Shown here one piece after another: positions 36,781-49,689 of a DNA stretch of 64,000 nucleotides. The stretch spans positions 292,590,691 to 292,654,690 of the forward strand of contig JBOZIK010000001.1 of assembly GCA_051453625.1 (NCBI GenBank), in the 5' to 3' direction. The notes below the pieces were generated by a model, which was not told where the DNA came from, searched no databases, and saw only the letters and a program-made list of their open reading frames with translations. The position numbers and the translations under genes were made by a program. The stretch comes from Welwitschia mirabilis. Its lineage: Eukaryota; Gnetophyta; Gnetopsida; Welwitschiales. How positions within the stretch are numbered: the stretch's first letter is position 1; each line of letters opens with the position of its first letter.

Positions 36781-39342
36781 TCATGTTACTATGATATTAT
36801 CACACCACATTCTTAGTCATGTTATTATGTATTAAGGAGTCACTAGCTTCATAGTCCCATAATATGATCTAGATTACTAGCTAAGTTGGGATCATACTTA
36901 TTTAATTAGATTACTACCTATGTTTACAATGTACTTATCCAATCATGGCATAAATAAAACTCTACTCAAAGGTGATATTACTATATAATAATATGGCACC
37001 ATACCTATAATTCTATTAGTGTATACTACAAATGATACTAGTGACATAGTGTCATAACATGACATAGCTTACATAATACTAAAACAACCATACTTGTGGT
37101 AGTATTGTATATTATATAAGTTACTCATCACTACTTTTGTCATTTTGTCATGAAGGTAGTACTATTATGTTCACTATTTTTACTTTTTATGTGAATGCAT
37201 TTGATAAATTTTTTATCCTAGCTTTTTTATGATACTATAAAACATTATATCATAATTTACAAAACTATATATAATAGTATTCTTAATAGTGTCATTGATT
37301 ACAATTAGTGATAGACTTATGGCACTATAAATTATATTTTCAAATACTAGAATGACACTGGATAAAAGTGCTACTCAAAGAATATATTATTATGTTAATA
37401 TAACACCATATTCCTGGTGATATCATTGTATATTAAGGACAATATCGAGAACATGGTATTATAACATTACTAAAGTTATCATTTGGATTAGTACTATACC
37501 TATGAGATCATGGATGAAAGATAAACCTACTCGAAGGTAATGTTATTGTATAAAAATAAAGCACCACACATCTAGTAACATTACTGTATATTAAGAATAG
37601 CATCAGTAATGCAAAGTTATAACGTGACCTAACTTACATGCCACTAAAGTGTTATTACTTATGGTAGTATCGTATATTATATTTATTATAGTTCACAACT
37701 AATCTCGTATCATTATCAAGATGGCACTATCATGTTTATTCTTTCTACTTTTTATCTTAGCTTTCTTATAATACCATAAAACATTGTATCATAAACTCTA
37801 TGAAATACTATACTTAATAGTTCCATCAACTATGTTTATTGCACATGTCTAAAGTTAATGGTAAATTTCATCCACTACTAAGAAGACTAAAGTAGTCTTA
37901 CATGTATATAGAATGGAAAAGACAAAATATATGATTGCACTATAGATTGTAGTATTATATGAATTATTCTATTATACACTACACTAAAACATTCCTACAT
38001 GTGGTAATGTCATCATCAAGATTGCACTCTCATTTTTGTACTTTTTACTTTTCATGAATTTTTTATCCTATCTCTATGATGGCACTATAAGACATTATGT
38101 CATAATTTATAAAACTAATATACAATAGTATCCTTGGTAGTGTTATTGAGTAAATCTATCGATACACTTATAGTACTATAATAGATAGTGTTTTATAATG
38201 GAACAACACTAGACAATGGTACTAATTGAATGAGGTATTATTTTATAGTAATATAACATTACTCTTGATGTTATTATATATTAAAGATGATATGACTGGC
38301 ATAGTGCTATAACATGGCTTAGGTTATGATTTGAATTTGTATTATGCTTGTTAGGTTATGGAGTAAAGATGATGCTTGTTAGAGGTGACATTATTGTGAT
38401 ATCATGACATCACATTTCTAGGGATATTATGATATATTAAAAATGTTACCACCTATTTACTATTATAATATGACCTTACCTATTAGATCATAGATTAATA
38501 ATGACCCTAATCATACATGACATTATTATTTAATGATATGGCACCACACTTTTGATGAAATTATTATACAATAAGAATATCATCAATAACATAGTGTCAT
38601 GACATGAACTAGTTAACAGGCCATTTAAATATCTCTACTTGTAGTAGTACCATATGATCTATATGTTACATATCACAAATGATTTTGTCTCATCATTATG
38701 ATGTCACTAGCATGTTTATTACTTCTATTTTTCATACTAATACATCTAATGAAGCTTTTTCCTTGGGCTTTTTTATGGTAGTATAAAATTTTGTATCACA
38801 ATTTATCAAACTATATGTACTATTATCATTAATATTATCATTAAATATATTCATGACACATGCCTAAAGTTAGTGATATAGATCATTTAGTGCTAAGAAG
38901 GCTAGAGTAGTCATGTGTGCAGATAGTATGTAAAAAGATGGATTGTATTACGATACTATAAATTGAAGTACATATAAATTTTTCTACTATATATGATACT
39001 TAAATATTCCTATGTGTGATACTATCATCATTAAAATTACACTATGATATTCATCCTTTCTACTTTTTATGCTAATTCATCCTATGAAGTTTTCTCTTGG
39101 CTTTTAATAACACTACAAAACATTGAATCATAATTTATAAAAATATATACAATACGATTCTTGATAGTTTCATTAATTAAAATAATCGATAAACATGATC
39201 TAGGGCTAAGAATACTAGATTAGTCATGCATGTAGATGGTATGTGAAGGATGCATTATAATATGACACTATAAAGTAAAGTTTCATATAAAATATCCTAG
39301 TCTATACAATAATAAAAAAATCCTACACATGTTAGTGTCATT
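36781..39342. repeat. Higher-order unit B of the array
   Basis: It contains the landmark ctacttttt-type block at 37,181, 37,745, 38,043, 38,725 and 39,061 (spacings 564, 298, 682, 336). It ends in a GT microsatellite. Confidence 0.85.
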
Positions 39343-39347
39343 TTGTG

Positions 39348-39420
<73 letters not shown>
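39343..39420. repeat. GT microsatellite ending at a gap
   Basis: A nearly pure GT run from 39,343 with one GC step runs into a 100-base gap (39,421-39,520). Cys/Val open frames here are repeat artefacts. Confidence 0.97.
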
Positions 39421-39526
39421 NNNNNNNNNNNNNNNNNNNNNNNNNNNNNNNNNNNNNNNNNNNNNNNNNNNNNNNNNNNNNNNNNNNNNNNNNNNNNNNN
39501 NNNNNNNNNNNNNNNNNNNNAGTTAA

Positions 39527-42088
39527 AGGTGATGTTATTATAATATTATCACACCACATTCCTAGTCATGTTATTATGTATTAAGGAGTCACTAGCTTCA
39601 TAGTCCTGTAATACAACCTAGGTTACTAGCTAAGTTGGGACCACACTTATTTAATTAGATTATTGTCTATGTTAATAATGTACTTATCAAATCATGGTAT
39701 AAATAAAAATATACTCAGAGGTAACATTATTGTATAATAATATGGTGCCATAGCTCTAATTCTATTAGTGTATACTACGAATGATATTAGTGACATAGTA
39801 TCATAACATAACCTAGCCTACATAATAATAAAACAACTATAATTGTGGTAGTATTGTATATTATATAAGTTACTCATCACGACTTTTATCATTTTGTCAT
39901 TAAGCTAGAACTATCATGTTCATTGTTTCTACTTTTTATGTGAATGAATTTCATAAAGTTTTTATCCTAGATTTTTTATGATACTATAAAACATTATATC
40001 ATAGTTTACAAAACTATATATAACAGTATCCTTAATAGTGTCATTGATTACAATTAGCAATAAACTTATGATAGTATAAAGTATATTTGCATATAATAGA
40101 ATGACACTGGATAATAGTTCTACTTAAAGAATATATTATTATATAATAACATAACACCATATTCTTGGTGATATCATTGTGTATTAAAGATAATATCGAG
40201 AACGTGATAACATAACATTACTAAGGTCATCATTTGAATTAGTACTATACTTATGAGATCATAGATTAAAGACAAACCTAGTCGAAGGTGATGTTATTGT
40301 ATAATAATATAACACCATACATCTAGTAACATTACTGTATATTAAGAATAGAATCAACAATGAAAAGTTATAATATAACCTAGCTTACATGCCACTAAAG
40401 TACCATTACTTATGGTAGTATCATATACTATATTTATTATAGTTCATAGCTAATTTCATATCACTATTAAGATTGCACTATCATGTTTACTCTTTTTACT
40501 TTTTATCTTAGCTTTCTTACAATACTATAAAATATTGTGTCATAAACTTCATAAAACACTATACTTAATAGTCCCATCAACTATGTTAATTACACATGTC
40601 TAAAGTCAATGGTAAGTATCATCCACTACCAAGAAGACTAAAGTAGTCTTGCATGTAGATAAAATGGAAAAGACAAAATATATTATGGCACTATAGATTG
40701 CAATGTTATATGAATTTTTCTATTATACACTACACTAGAACATTCGTACATGTGATAATTTCGTCATCAAGATGGCACTCTTATTTTTCTTCTTTTTATT
40801 TTTCATGAATTTTTCATCCTATCTTTATGATGGTATTATAAGACATTGTTTCATAATTTATAAAACTAATATACAATAGTATCCTTGGTAATGTTATTGA
40901 TTAAATTCAGTAATAGACTTATTGTACTATAACAAATAGTGTTCTATAATGGAACAACACTAGATGATGATGCTAATTGAATGAGATATTATTCTATAGT
41001 AATACAATATTACTCTTGATGTCATTATATATTAAAGATGATACAACCAGCATAGTTCTATAACATGGCTTAGGTTATGATTTGAATTAGCATCATGCTT
41101 ATTAGGTTATGGAGTAAATATGATGCTAGTTAGAGGTGATATTATTGTGATATCATGACATCATATTTCTAGGGACATTATTAATATTAAAAATGGTACC
41201 ACCTATGTACTATCATAATATAGCCTTACCTGTTAAATCATAGATTAATGATGATCCTACTCAAACATGACATCATTATTTAATGATATGGCACCATACC
41301 TTTGATGACATTATTGTATAATAAGAATATCATCAATAACATAGTGTTATAACATGAACTAGTTAATAGGTCATTTAAATATCTCTCCTTGTAGTAGTAC
41401 CATATGATCTATATGTTACATATCACAAATGATTTTGTGTCATCATTACAATCTCACTATCATGTTTATTATTTTTATTTTTCATACTAATGCATATAAT
41501 GGATTTTTTCCTTGGGATTTTCTATGGTAGTATAAAACTTGTATCACAATTTATAAAACTATATACAATATTATCATTAATAGTATCATCAACTATATTC
41601 ATGACACATGTCTAAAGTTAGTGATAGATATCACTTAGTGCTAAGAAGTCTAGAGTAGTCATGTGTGTAGATAGTATGTCAAAACATGGACTGTATTACG
41701 ATACTATAAAGTGAAGTACCATATACATTTTTCTACTATATATGACACTTAAATATTCCTATGTGTGATACTATCATCATTAAAGTTACACTATGATATT
41801 CATCCTTTCTACTTTTTATGCTAATTCATCCTATGAAGTTTTCCCTTGGTATTTTGACAACACTATAAGACATTAAATCATAATTTATAAAAATATATAC
41901 AATACTATTCTTGATAGTTTCATCAATTAAAATAATTGATAAACATGATTTAGTGCTAAGAATACTAGAGTAGTCATGCGTGTATATGGTATGTGAAGGA
42001 TGCACTATAGTATGACACTATGAAGTTTATTTTCATATAAAATGTCCTAGTCTACTAAACACTAAAAAAACCCTACACATGAGTGTCA
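39527..42088. repeat. Higher-order unit B' of the array
   Basis: The same landmarks as unit B appear at 39,930, 40,497, 40,794, 41,475 and 41,810, each 2,749-2,752 bases after its counterpart. By eye about one base in ten differs, mostly C/T and G/A. Unlike unit B it has no GT run at its right end. Confidence 0.85.
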
Positions 42089-42452
42089 TTTAATATATAC
42101 ATTACAGATTACAACTAATGGCATTTTATCATCAAATGACACTATCATGTTTATTCTTTCTACTTTTTCACCAATTCATCTTGTGAAGTTTTTATTCTTA
42201 CTTTTTGGTAGCACTATAAGTGAGTCATAATTTATAAAATTATATATATTACTAACTTTAATAGTTTAATCTATTATGTATGTTTACTATCACAATTCAT
42301 CTATTATCATCATTAAAGATAATAATATTATCATGGCTCACCTTTAATCATAATAAATAATTATGTGCTAAGATGCTAAAACACAAACCGAAAGAGACTA
42401 CAATTAATTTCTAAGGAATGCAAAACAATAGTGATCAAAATTAGCTTGTAAC

Positions 42453-42454
<2 letters not shown>

Positions 42455-42530
<76 letters not shown>

Positions 42531-42531
42531 A
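42455..42531. repeat. CA microsatellite ending at a gap
   Basis: A nearly pure CA run ending at the gap 42,532-42,631, beyond which a short TG run (42,632-42,650) begins. Confidence 0.97.
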
Positions 42532-43007
42532 NNNNNNNNNNNNNNNNNNNNNNNNNNNNNNNNNNNNNNNNNNNNNNNNNNNNNNNNNNNNNNNNNNNNN
42601 NNNNNNNNNNNNNNNNNNNNNNNNNNNNNNNTGTGTGTGTGTATGTGTATTACATATTACATATTACAACTAATGATGTTTCATCATCAAATGGCACTAT
42701 CATGTTTATTATTTCTATTTTTTTTACCAATGCATCTTGTGAAGTTTTTATTCTTGCTTTTTTGTGGTACTATAAGTGTGTGTGTCATAATTTATAAAAT
42801 TATATATGTCACTAACTTCAATAGTTTAATCTATTGTATATGTTCACTATCATAATTCATCTATTGTCATCATTAAAGATAACAATATTGTCTTGGCCCA
42901 CATTCAATCATAATAAATAATTATGTGCTAAGATGCTAAAACACAAATCCAAAGAGACTACAATTAATTTCTAAACCAAAACAATAGCTATAAAAATTAT
43001 CTTGCCA

Positions 43008-43008
<1 letters not shown>

Positions 43009-43038
<30 letters not shown>

Positions 43039-43102
43039 ATTTATTCTAATACAAGTTATCTTACTTTAATTTACTTCATTAAGTTATACCTTATTTATCA
43101 GA

Positions 43103-43169
<67 letters not shown>

Positions 43170-43175
43170 ATACAT
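43009..43175. repeat. TA and CA microsatellites in the LTR
   Basis: TA/CA runs lie at 43,009-43,038 and a TA then TACATA run at 43,106-43,175. The right LTR has the first of these at 50,982-51,014. Confidence 0.95.
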
Positions 43176-43751
43176 AAAAAAATATTTTAAAATAATACTA
43201 TTAAGAAGATTTAAACTTACAACATTTGTCTTCATAAACTAATAACTTAACCATTACTTCAGCACATGCTAACAAGTATAAAGTGTCATAAATATATATC
43301 TGTATATACAACCATCAATATGTATATACATATACAACTAATAATCCCAAATGGACTGCAGAAAGAGATAAAGTAATGAATAAATATAAACATATGAGTT
43401 AATAATAAATGATTAATGAAATAGGTGGTTAAATTTACCTAATTAAATTTACACATGCCAATGTATAGGAAATAAATAATTTTAAATAACATTAGAAAAT
43501 TATATACTTAAATTTAATAAATTAATTAAGAAATTTAAATATAATTAAATAGTAAGAATGAAATACTAATCCATTAAGGAATTTATAAGATTAACAACTA
43601 AATAATAAAAGTTTCCTAAAGATTTAATAAAATAATAATAATCTACCTTAGAATCTGATTAAATAATAATATGCTTAGGAATTGATTAAATTAATAATTA
43701 AATAACAATAATGCATAAGATTAATAATTAATTAATAATAATCCACTTATG

Positions 43752-43935
43752 CTACCTTGAAAAATTTACATGTAAAAAGCCATGAAAATGAAATTCCTAT
43801 GAGTCGTGGGCTGCCATGCTACCTTGAAAAACATGCATGTAGAAAGCCATGAAAATGAAAATCCACAAGTTGCCACCTTAGGAAATGTGCATGTAAAAAT
43901 CCATGAAAATAAAAACTCATGAGTTACTAACCACC
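43752..43935. repeat. Minisatellite, three units of 55-66 bp, inside the LTR
   Basis: Units begin at about 43,752, 43,818 and 43,873. Each has accttgaaaaa or a variant, a catgta step, aagccatgaaaat and a stretch ending near gagt or aagt. The third unit is the most diverged. Confidence 0.8.
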
Positions 43936-46352
43936 ACTTGAACTAATAAATAAATTAAATAGGCACTATAGAGACTTAAACTTTAGAACTTTGAGGTAAT
44001 AAACTAATCTGATAACTAAATATACTACAATACTCTTATGATAACAATGATAACTTAAACCATAATAAATAATCATTAGAAATATATATAATGTTTTAAA
44101 TATGACTATTAAGTTTATCTAGAATTAATAGTTGAGACCTCATATTTAATAAATAAATGAAGTAGTCAAGTACATCACATCACTTGCTTGATTATAGTAT
44201 AGTTGCGTAAGATCATGTTAAAAGCTATAATAAAAGGAATGAAGGAAAGTAGATAAAGAAAAGTATGGACCATTATAAAACTCAATAAAAAAACATACGT
44301 AACTAAATTTAAATCCCTTAAGTTAAATCCTTGCCAAGAGAGAATGAAACTTAAATAGATAATGAAGAAAGGGGTTCAAAAGGAGAACCATTAATTAAAA
44401 TTTAATAAGAATTGAATTCAGTAAATTTTAAGTAAAAAGGGGGAAAATGGCCTTAAAGATATATGAGAATAAAATGAAAATGAAAAAATCCAGACCACAA
44501 CTACAAACCACCTTTAAAATAAAGGGATAAAATAAATGCCAAGAAATTTAGTCATATATGCCTTAAAATAAAATAAAGAGAAAATAGCTAAAAAATAAGC
44601 TTAAGTAATAAATTTTGATAAACATTATAGGTCATGTAATTCTAAAATAAATTAAGTATATTTAAAGTTGCAAAAATTATAGATGCTCTAATACATATGC
44701 ATGTAATGTTCTATAGTAACAAGAGACAAGTGATAACCTTAGATATAATAACTTTTAAATAAGAAAAAGGTCATTTTATTTAATAACTAGGTAGCATAAA
44801 ATGATCATAACCAAGTTATAAATATATAGCCATTTAAAGTTTTAATAAGAGTAAGGCTCTAGATCAAAATATCTACTAAGATCACACAACCTTAGATAAG
44901 GTTGAGATAAAAAGCTCACAAAATTACAAAACAAGGAAAAGATGAAGAACTTAAAAATAAAAGTTTAGCTATTTGCAATTACTACTCTACCCTTGAACAA
45001 AGGCCTATAAGTGCTCTAGATCTTATGAAAAAGATAGTATGAAATAAGTATTGTGATTACAATAGTTCCCAATATGGCACAATTAGTAGGGAAGACATAA
45101 GAATACAACCAATTCTTACAAAACAAAAATTACACTAGAAATTATTTTCACTCTTCTAAAGCATAGCAAGATACATTGGTTATTAATTATTTTTTTCTTA
45201 TAATCAGAGGTTCAATGATCACAAGGGTGAAGACTCCTGTCCAAAATATCACTAAAAGATACTCTTATGACTAGTAAGAGCCATCATAGTGAACTTATAT
45301 AAATCTTTTTCTTTTTTATTTGTAAAATAATCACCCTTAATTTTATACCTTGATAGTTGAATTCCATGGCTAATGAAAGCCCCAACAAAGGTTTTACCCT
45401 CTAAATCTCACCTAATTAGTTCTTTTGATTAGATTTCTAGAGATCAACTTATGACAAGTCTCATAAAGATAGAATAACTATCAATTTATAGCATTAGCTA
45501 TTTCTTCTAGAGAAACTTAATAAATTATAAAATAAAAGCTAACATAACATTATAGAATCTAAAAAATAAGAAAGAGTATATCTAGGACACTTAAGTCATA
45601 GAAGAAAAAAGTTTCAAAGTAAGCAAGAAGAAAGCATAACATAGGTCATCAATAGCTAGGCCACTTAATACATAGAAGCAAATAGTTTCAAATCAAGTAA
45701 GAAGAAAACATCACATAGGCCATTAATATGTTGAGCATAAGAATGAAAACATGTAAGAAATAGAAATATAGAATTGATCATACCAGAGATGCAAGAAGGT
45801 TGAGAACCATATGTGTACTTCAAAGTTATAACTTGTAGCTTAGAAATCAGCCAGTAAAAATGCCAATAATGAGTAACTAAGAAAAAGGGGACTTATTTAT
45901 ACTACTTAAAAAAACTTAACTAGACTTAACAGATTTAAATAAGATATTAATTAGAGAGACTTTATTTGCTTATTATAATGACTTCAATCCATTTCTAGTC
46001 CCACTACATACTTTACCACTGGGTAAATTTATGAAAATTTAATAATTCTACATGTATAAAAACATCAAATTTAATCATCGTCAACTAGAAAGATAAAATA
46101 TAATGCAATTACAATAGTTTTAAGATATTTTATAACTAAATTAATAACTTGAAACACAAGAAAATGAATAGAAAAAAAAAGGTAGAGAGTTAGTCATTAA
46201 GATAAATATTAAAAATCAAATACCTAATAGTTAAAATACAATAAATTAGCTATTCCATAATAAATTGATCTTGTAAATTAAAGAATATCATTATTTACTT
46301 TTCATTGGAGCCTTATGTGCTTAGTCCTTAAGGCTAGTAACTAGACGTGATA

Positions 46353-46366
46353 ATTCTCTCCTCATT
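46353..46366 (-). other. Polypurine tract of the Tekay-like element
   Basis: The minus strand reads aatgaggagagaat directly before the LTR start tatcacgtct. Position and purine content fit the second-strand primer. Confidence 0.7.
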
Positions 46367-46549
46367 AGAATGTTTCCTCTTAAAAACCTATGGGACGTTT
46401 AAGTTTTAACTGTAAAATGTTTCTTTCAATCTCCTAATAGATTCTTCCTCTGTTTAACCTTACCATTACACCTTATAAAACTAGTTTCTTCTCCCTCTTA
46501 ATATAAATGTTTTTAGTCTAGAACTCTAACTGGTTAGACTTTAAAAGTG

Positions 46550-47700
46550 CTACTAGAATGAATATCCACTTTATATACTTGAATGACCTTTAATATGTGT
46601 GCTAGATACTTCCTTAACAAATACATGTAAGATAAATTGTAAAGTCTTGAAAATTATGGTAGTAAAACCGATATATATATCATAGGACTAATACTTTTTA
46701 TGATCTGATATGGTCCTATAAATATTGACGCTGACTTACCTTTATTTTCAAATTAAAGTATACCTTAAATGAAGATACTTTTAAGAAAACATGATCTACC
46801 ATGTTGAATTTGATGGGCTTCCTTTTTTTTATTTGCATATTTTACTTATTTATATTTTATCTAATGTAGCATCTTTTTAATCATCCTAATTTTATCTTCT
46901 AATTCTTAAGTAGAAGATACTTTTAAAAGCTTCTTATCAACTAAAACAAACCAAGATAGATGTTCTATAAATTATTCCACTAAGAGATTAACATGTTGCA
47001 CACCTAATAGATTCTTGATAAATATTCTTGTATGTAAATTTATCTATAGAACTACGATTTACCAAAGAACCATGAAAGTCTAATATCAATAATCAAAGTA
47101 GGTCTTCTAAGAGTTGATTAGCTTTTTCCATTTTTCCATCAACTTTAGGATGAAATGCAATGAAAAAGTTTAGTTTGTATCAGGCTTCTTATTGAATGCT
47201 ATCCAAAATATGAATATAAACTTGTTGTTCCAATCTGATCTAATTTTATTTTGGATTCCATGTAGCTTTAATATGCTTCTTATATATTCTCTTGTAAGTC
47301 TCTTAGATGTATATGTACTTGTAATCATATGAAAATATGCAATTTTAGTTAAAAGGTCTACAACTATGATTATGGCATTATATTCTTTCTTTGTCTTAGG
47401 AAGCCCTTTAATGAAATCATACTAATGGTTTTTCATTTTAACTTTGGTACTTCATGAGGGTATCAAACTCTAGTAGGATGATTATGCCCTGTTTTGACTA
47501 AATGTTAAGTCATACATTTAGCCACATAATCAGCAACTTCTAATTTTAATCCTAGTTACTAATAGCATTGTTTGATGTCTTTACACATCTTATTGACTCT
47601 TAAACAAAAGGAGTACTTAGTATTGTAAACTTCATCAAAATGTTTCTCCTTTAGTTTCTCATTATTTTACACTATAATCCTATCCACATAACTTGCAAAT
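46550..47700 (-). pseudogene. Integrase remnant of the Tekay-like element
   Basis: The core is readable from about 47,440 to 47,100 on the minus strand: KGLPKTKKEYNAIIVVVDLL, then TKIAYFHMITSTY, EYIRSILKLHGI and NKIRSD at the second catalytic Asp, then NNKFIFIFW. The C-terminal domain near 46,830-46,600 reads DHVFLKVSSFKVYFNLK, followed by KVSQRQYL and a GPY-type block, then decayed LP and VFHVS-like parts. The zinc finger (47,700-47,500) is only partly visible. Stops are few in the core, so this domain is among the best kept in the window. Confidence 0.85.
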
Positions 47701-47839
47701 CCATGTTTTATCATGATAAATATTTTTAAGCTAATCTCTTTTACCTTTTTATCTAAAATAAAAATTTACTTGCAAAATATATCATTTTGTATAAATTGTT
47801 GATTGTCCTTAAGTTATGAATTATATGATTTCTTTTACT

Positions 47840-48950
47840 TAAGGCATCAACCACAATATTTGCCTTACAACATGATAATTTATAGCCAAGTTATAATCTT
47901 GCAAATATTTTATCCATCTTAATTGCCTAAAGTTGAGGTTCGGTTGAGGGTAAATGTATTTCAATATTTTGTGGTTAATCTAGATTTTCACATACTCATA
48001 ATATAGGTAGGGCCTTCAAATTTATAATGGATGAATTATAGTAGTTAACTTAAAAACAAGTGCTAGGTGCTTCCTTTTATGGATCTTTAATCACCAAGAT
48101 TCATAAGAAATAATCCTATCTTATTATATTAAAATTGATCCTAGCCCTTCTTCTGATGTATCTATATATACTACATAAGACATTCCTAGTTCTAATGTTT
48201 TCAAAATAGGAAATAAGGTAAAACTTGATTTTAATGTTTGAAAAGCTTCTTTACATTATGCTGTTCATCTAAACTAGTGATCCTTCCTTAGTAGGAAGGT
48301 TAAGAAAGCAACAAATTTGAAGAAATTTGAAATTAATATTTTGTAATATCATACAAGACTAAGAAAATTTCTAACCTCTATTATAGATTCTAGTTTGAGC
48401 CAATCCAAAATCTCATAGACATTTTCATTATCAACATTAACTAGTTATTTTGAAATTACATGCCTTAAAAATTTAATTTTTGATAGCCAAATTCACATTT
48501 TACTAGGTTTGAATAGAACTTATTCCATCTTAAATATTTTAACAATATTGCAAAATGCTTGTTCTTCTCTTTTGTAAATGGAGATTAACTTAGTGCATCA
48601 TCTATAAAAACCATAACAAAATCATCCAAATAGGCTCTAAAAATATCATTCATTGCATCCATAAAAGTGATCAAAGTATTTGTAAGGTCAAAAAAAATAG
48701 CTCTAAAGTTTGAAAGGTTATTTTAAAGGAATGTTTTTATTTGATTTTAAGTTAATGGAATCTTAATTTTAAATTTATTTTCAAAAAGACTTTAACATAC
48801 CTTAGCTAGTCAAACAAGTATTAGATTCTTTAGATGATTTAACATACTATAATTAAACATAAATTATTAGCTCTTCATCTTTCGTTTTAATGAATAAACC
48901 TCATGCACCCTAATGTAAAATGCTTATCCTAATTAAACCTTTATTTAATG
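47840..48950 (-). pseudogene. RT and RNase H remnant of the Tekay-like element
   Basis: At 48,700-48,590 the minus strand reads [16 protein letters not shown], then [17 protein letters not shown], keeping the catalytic FIDD form of YxDD. The RNase H end is at 47,890-47,840: KLSCCKANIVVDALSK, matching the conserved terminal block. Regions between are broken by stops and frame changes. Confidence 0.85.
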
Positions 48951-49349
48951 AGGCTATTAGTTATAGGTTTATCTCGTTGGAATCGATTTAAAACATTTTA
49001 TAAGATGTCTAAAAATTATTTGAGCACCTATAAGTATATCTCAAAGTATCCCCCTCTACTGTGTGGGGATTTAGGCAATTCATTCTAAAACACATCTAGA
49101 TATTCTTGAATCACTAAAATCTCTAAGATTTTTGGATATAGTGTAATAAAAGTATAAACTTTAGTATTCTAAAGGCCTACTTCATTTTAGATTTTATTAT
49201 TAGTTGTTTACCCTTAATTATATTATGTATAATAGTTTTTAGCTCAACAGGTAGTAGAATTCTTTTTTAGCTCAATAGGTAGTAAGATTCTTTCTAATTT
49301 TGGGTAAAAACTTTAATGTTTCTAAAGTATTAGTCTATTTGTGTTTTAC

Positions 49350-49510
49350 TCTATTGTAGCCAATCCATGCCTAAAATGATGTCAAAATAACTCAATTCTA
49401 AAACTATAAGCTTTGGTTAAAACATATGGCCTCCAATATTTAAAGAACATATAGGAGTCTTATCAAGAGTTCTAACCGTACCACTATGTAATAGTTCTAC
49501 CATTAATGGA
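49350..49510 (-). pseudogene. Protease remnant of the Tekay-like element
   Basis: The minus strand reads LMVELLHSGTVRTLDKTPIC, then SLNIGGHMF, a stop, and PKLIVLELSYFDIILGMDWL. The FDIILGMDWL ending is the typical C-terminal part of the chromovirus aspartic protease. The catalytic DxG lies further upstream and was not seen intact. Confidence 0.8.
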
Positions 49511-49689
49511 TTACTATTTTTAATTATTATAGAGAATATATAAGTTAGTTAAAATCAAATAAAGAAATCTAAACTCTTAGATCCAATAAAATTCTCATTA
49601 GCAAGCTTAGTGACATATCTATAGTTTCCAAAATTATAGATGGCTAGATGTGTTCTCTTGAAAATGAAATATATAGTGTTTTAGTATTT

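Larger units (their letters stand above)
34941..42880. repeat. Long tandem array with higher-order structure
   Basis: A recurring block contains, in order, cactatcatgtt, ctactttttatg, aatgcatc, tgaagtttt, cactataaaacat, tcataattta, aaaactatatacaatact and cttgatagt. It is seen around 35,386, 36,113, 37,181, 37,745, 38,043, 38,725, 39,061, 39,930, 40,497, 40,794, 41,475, 41,810, 42,157 and 42,714. Spacings are about 300-340 or roughly double. 34,949-35,577 and 35,678-36,300 repeat each other; 36,781-39,342 and 39,527-42,088 repeat each other at an offset of about 2,750. No coding potential was seen. Gaps at 35,184-35,193, 35,578-35,677 and 39,421-39,520 interrupt it. Confidence 0.85.
42889..46352 (-). 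repeat. Left (3') LTR of the Tekay-like element
   Basis: In plus reading it begins tgtcttggcccac and ends acgtgata; the right LTR start at 50,820 reads tatcatagcctacc, a decayed version of the same end. A probable TATA box (tataaata on the minus strand) lies near 45,895. It contains TA microsatellites and a minisatellite. About 3.46 kb is long for an LTR but usual for Tekay. No gene lies within it. Confidence 0.8.

Noticed and set aside
39329-39584. Cys/Val and Thr/His open frames
   Set aside because: They are the GT microsatellite plus a gap read in different frames.
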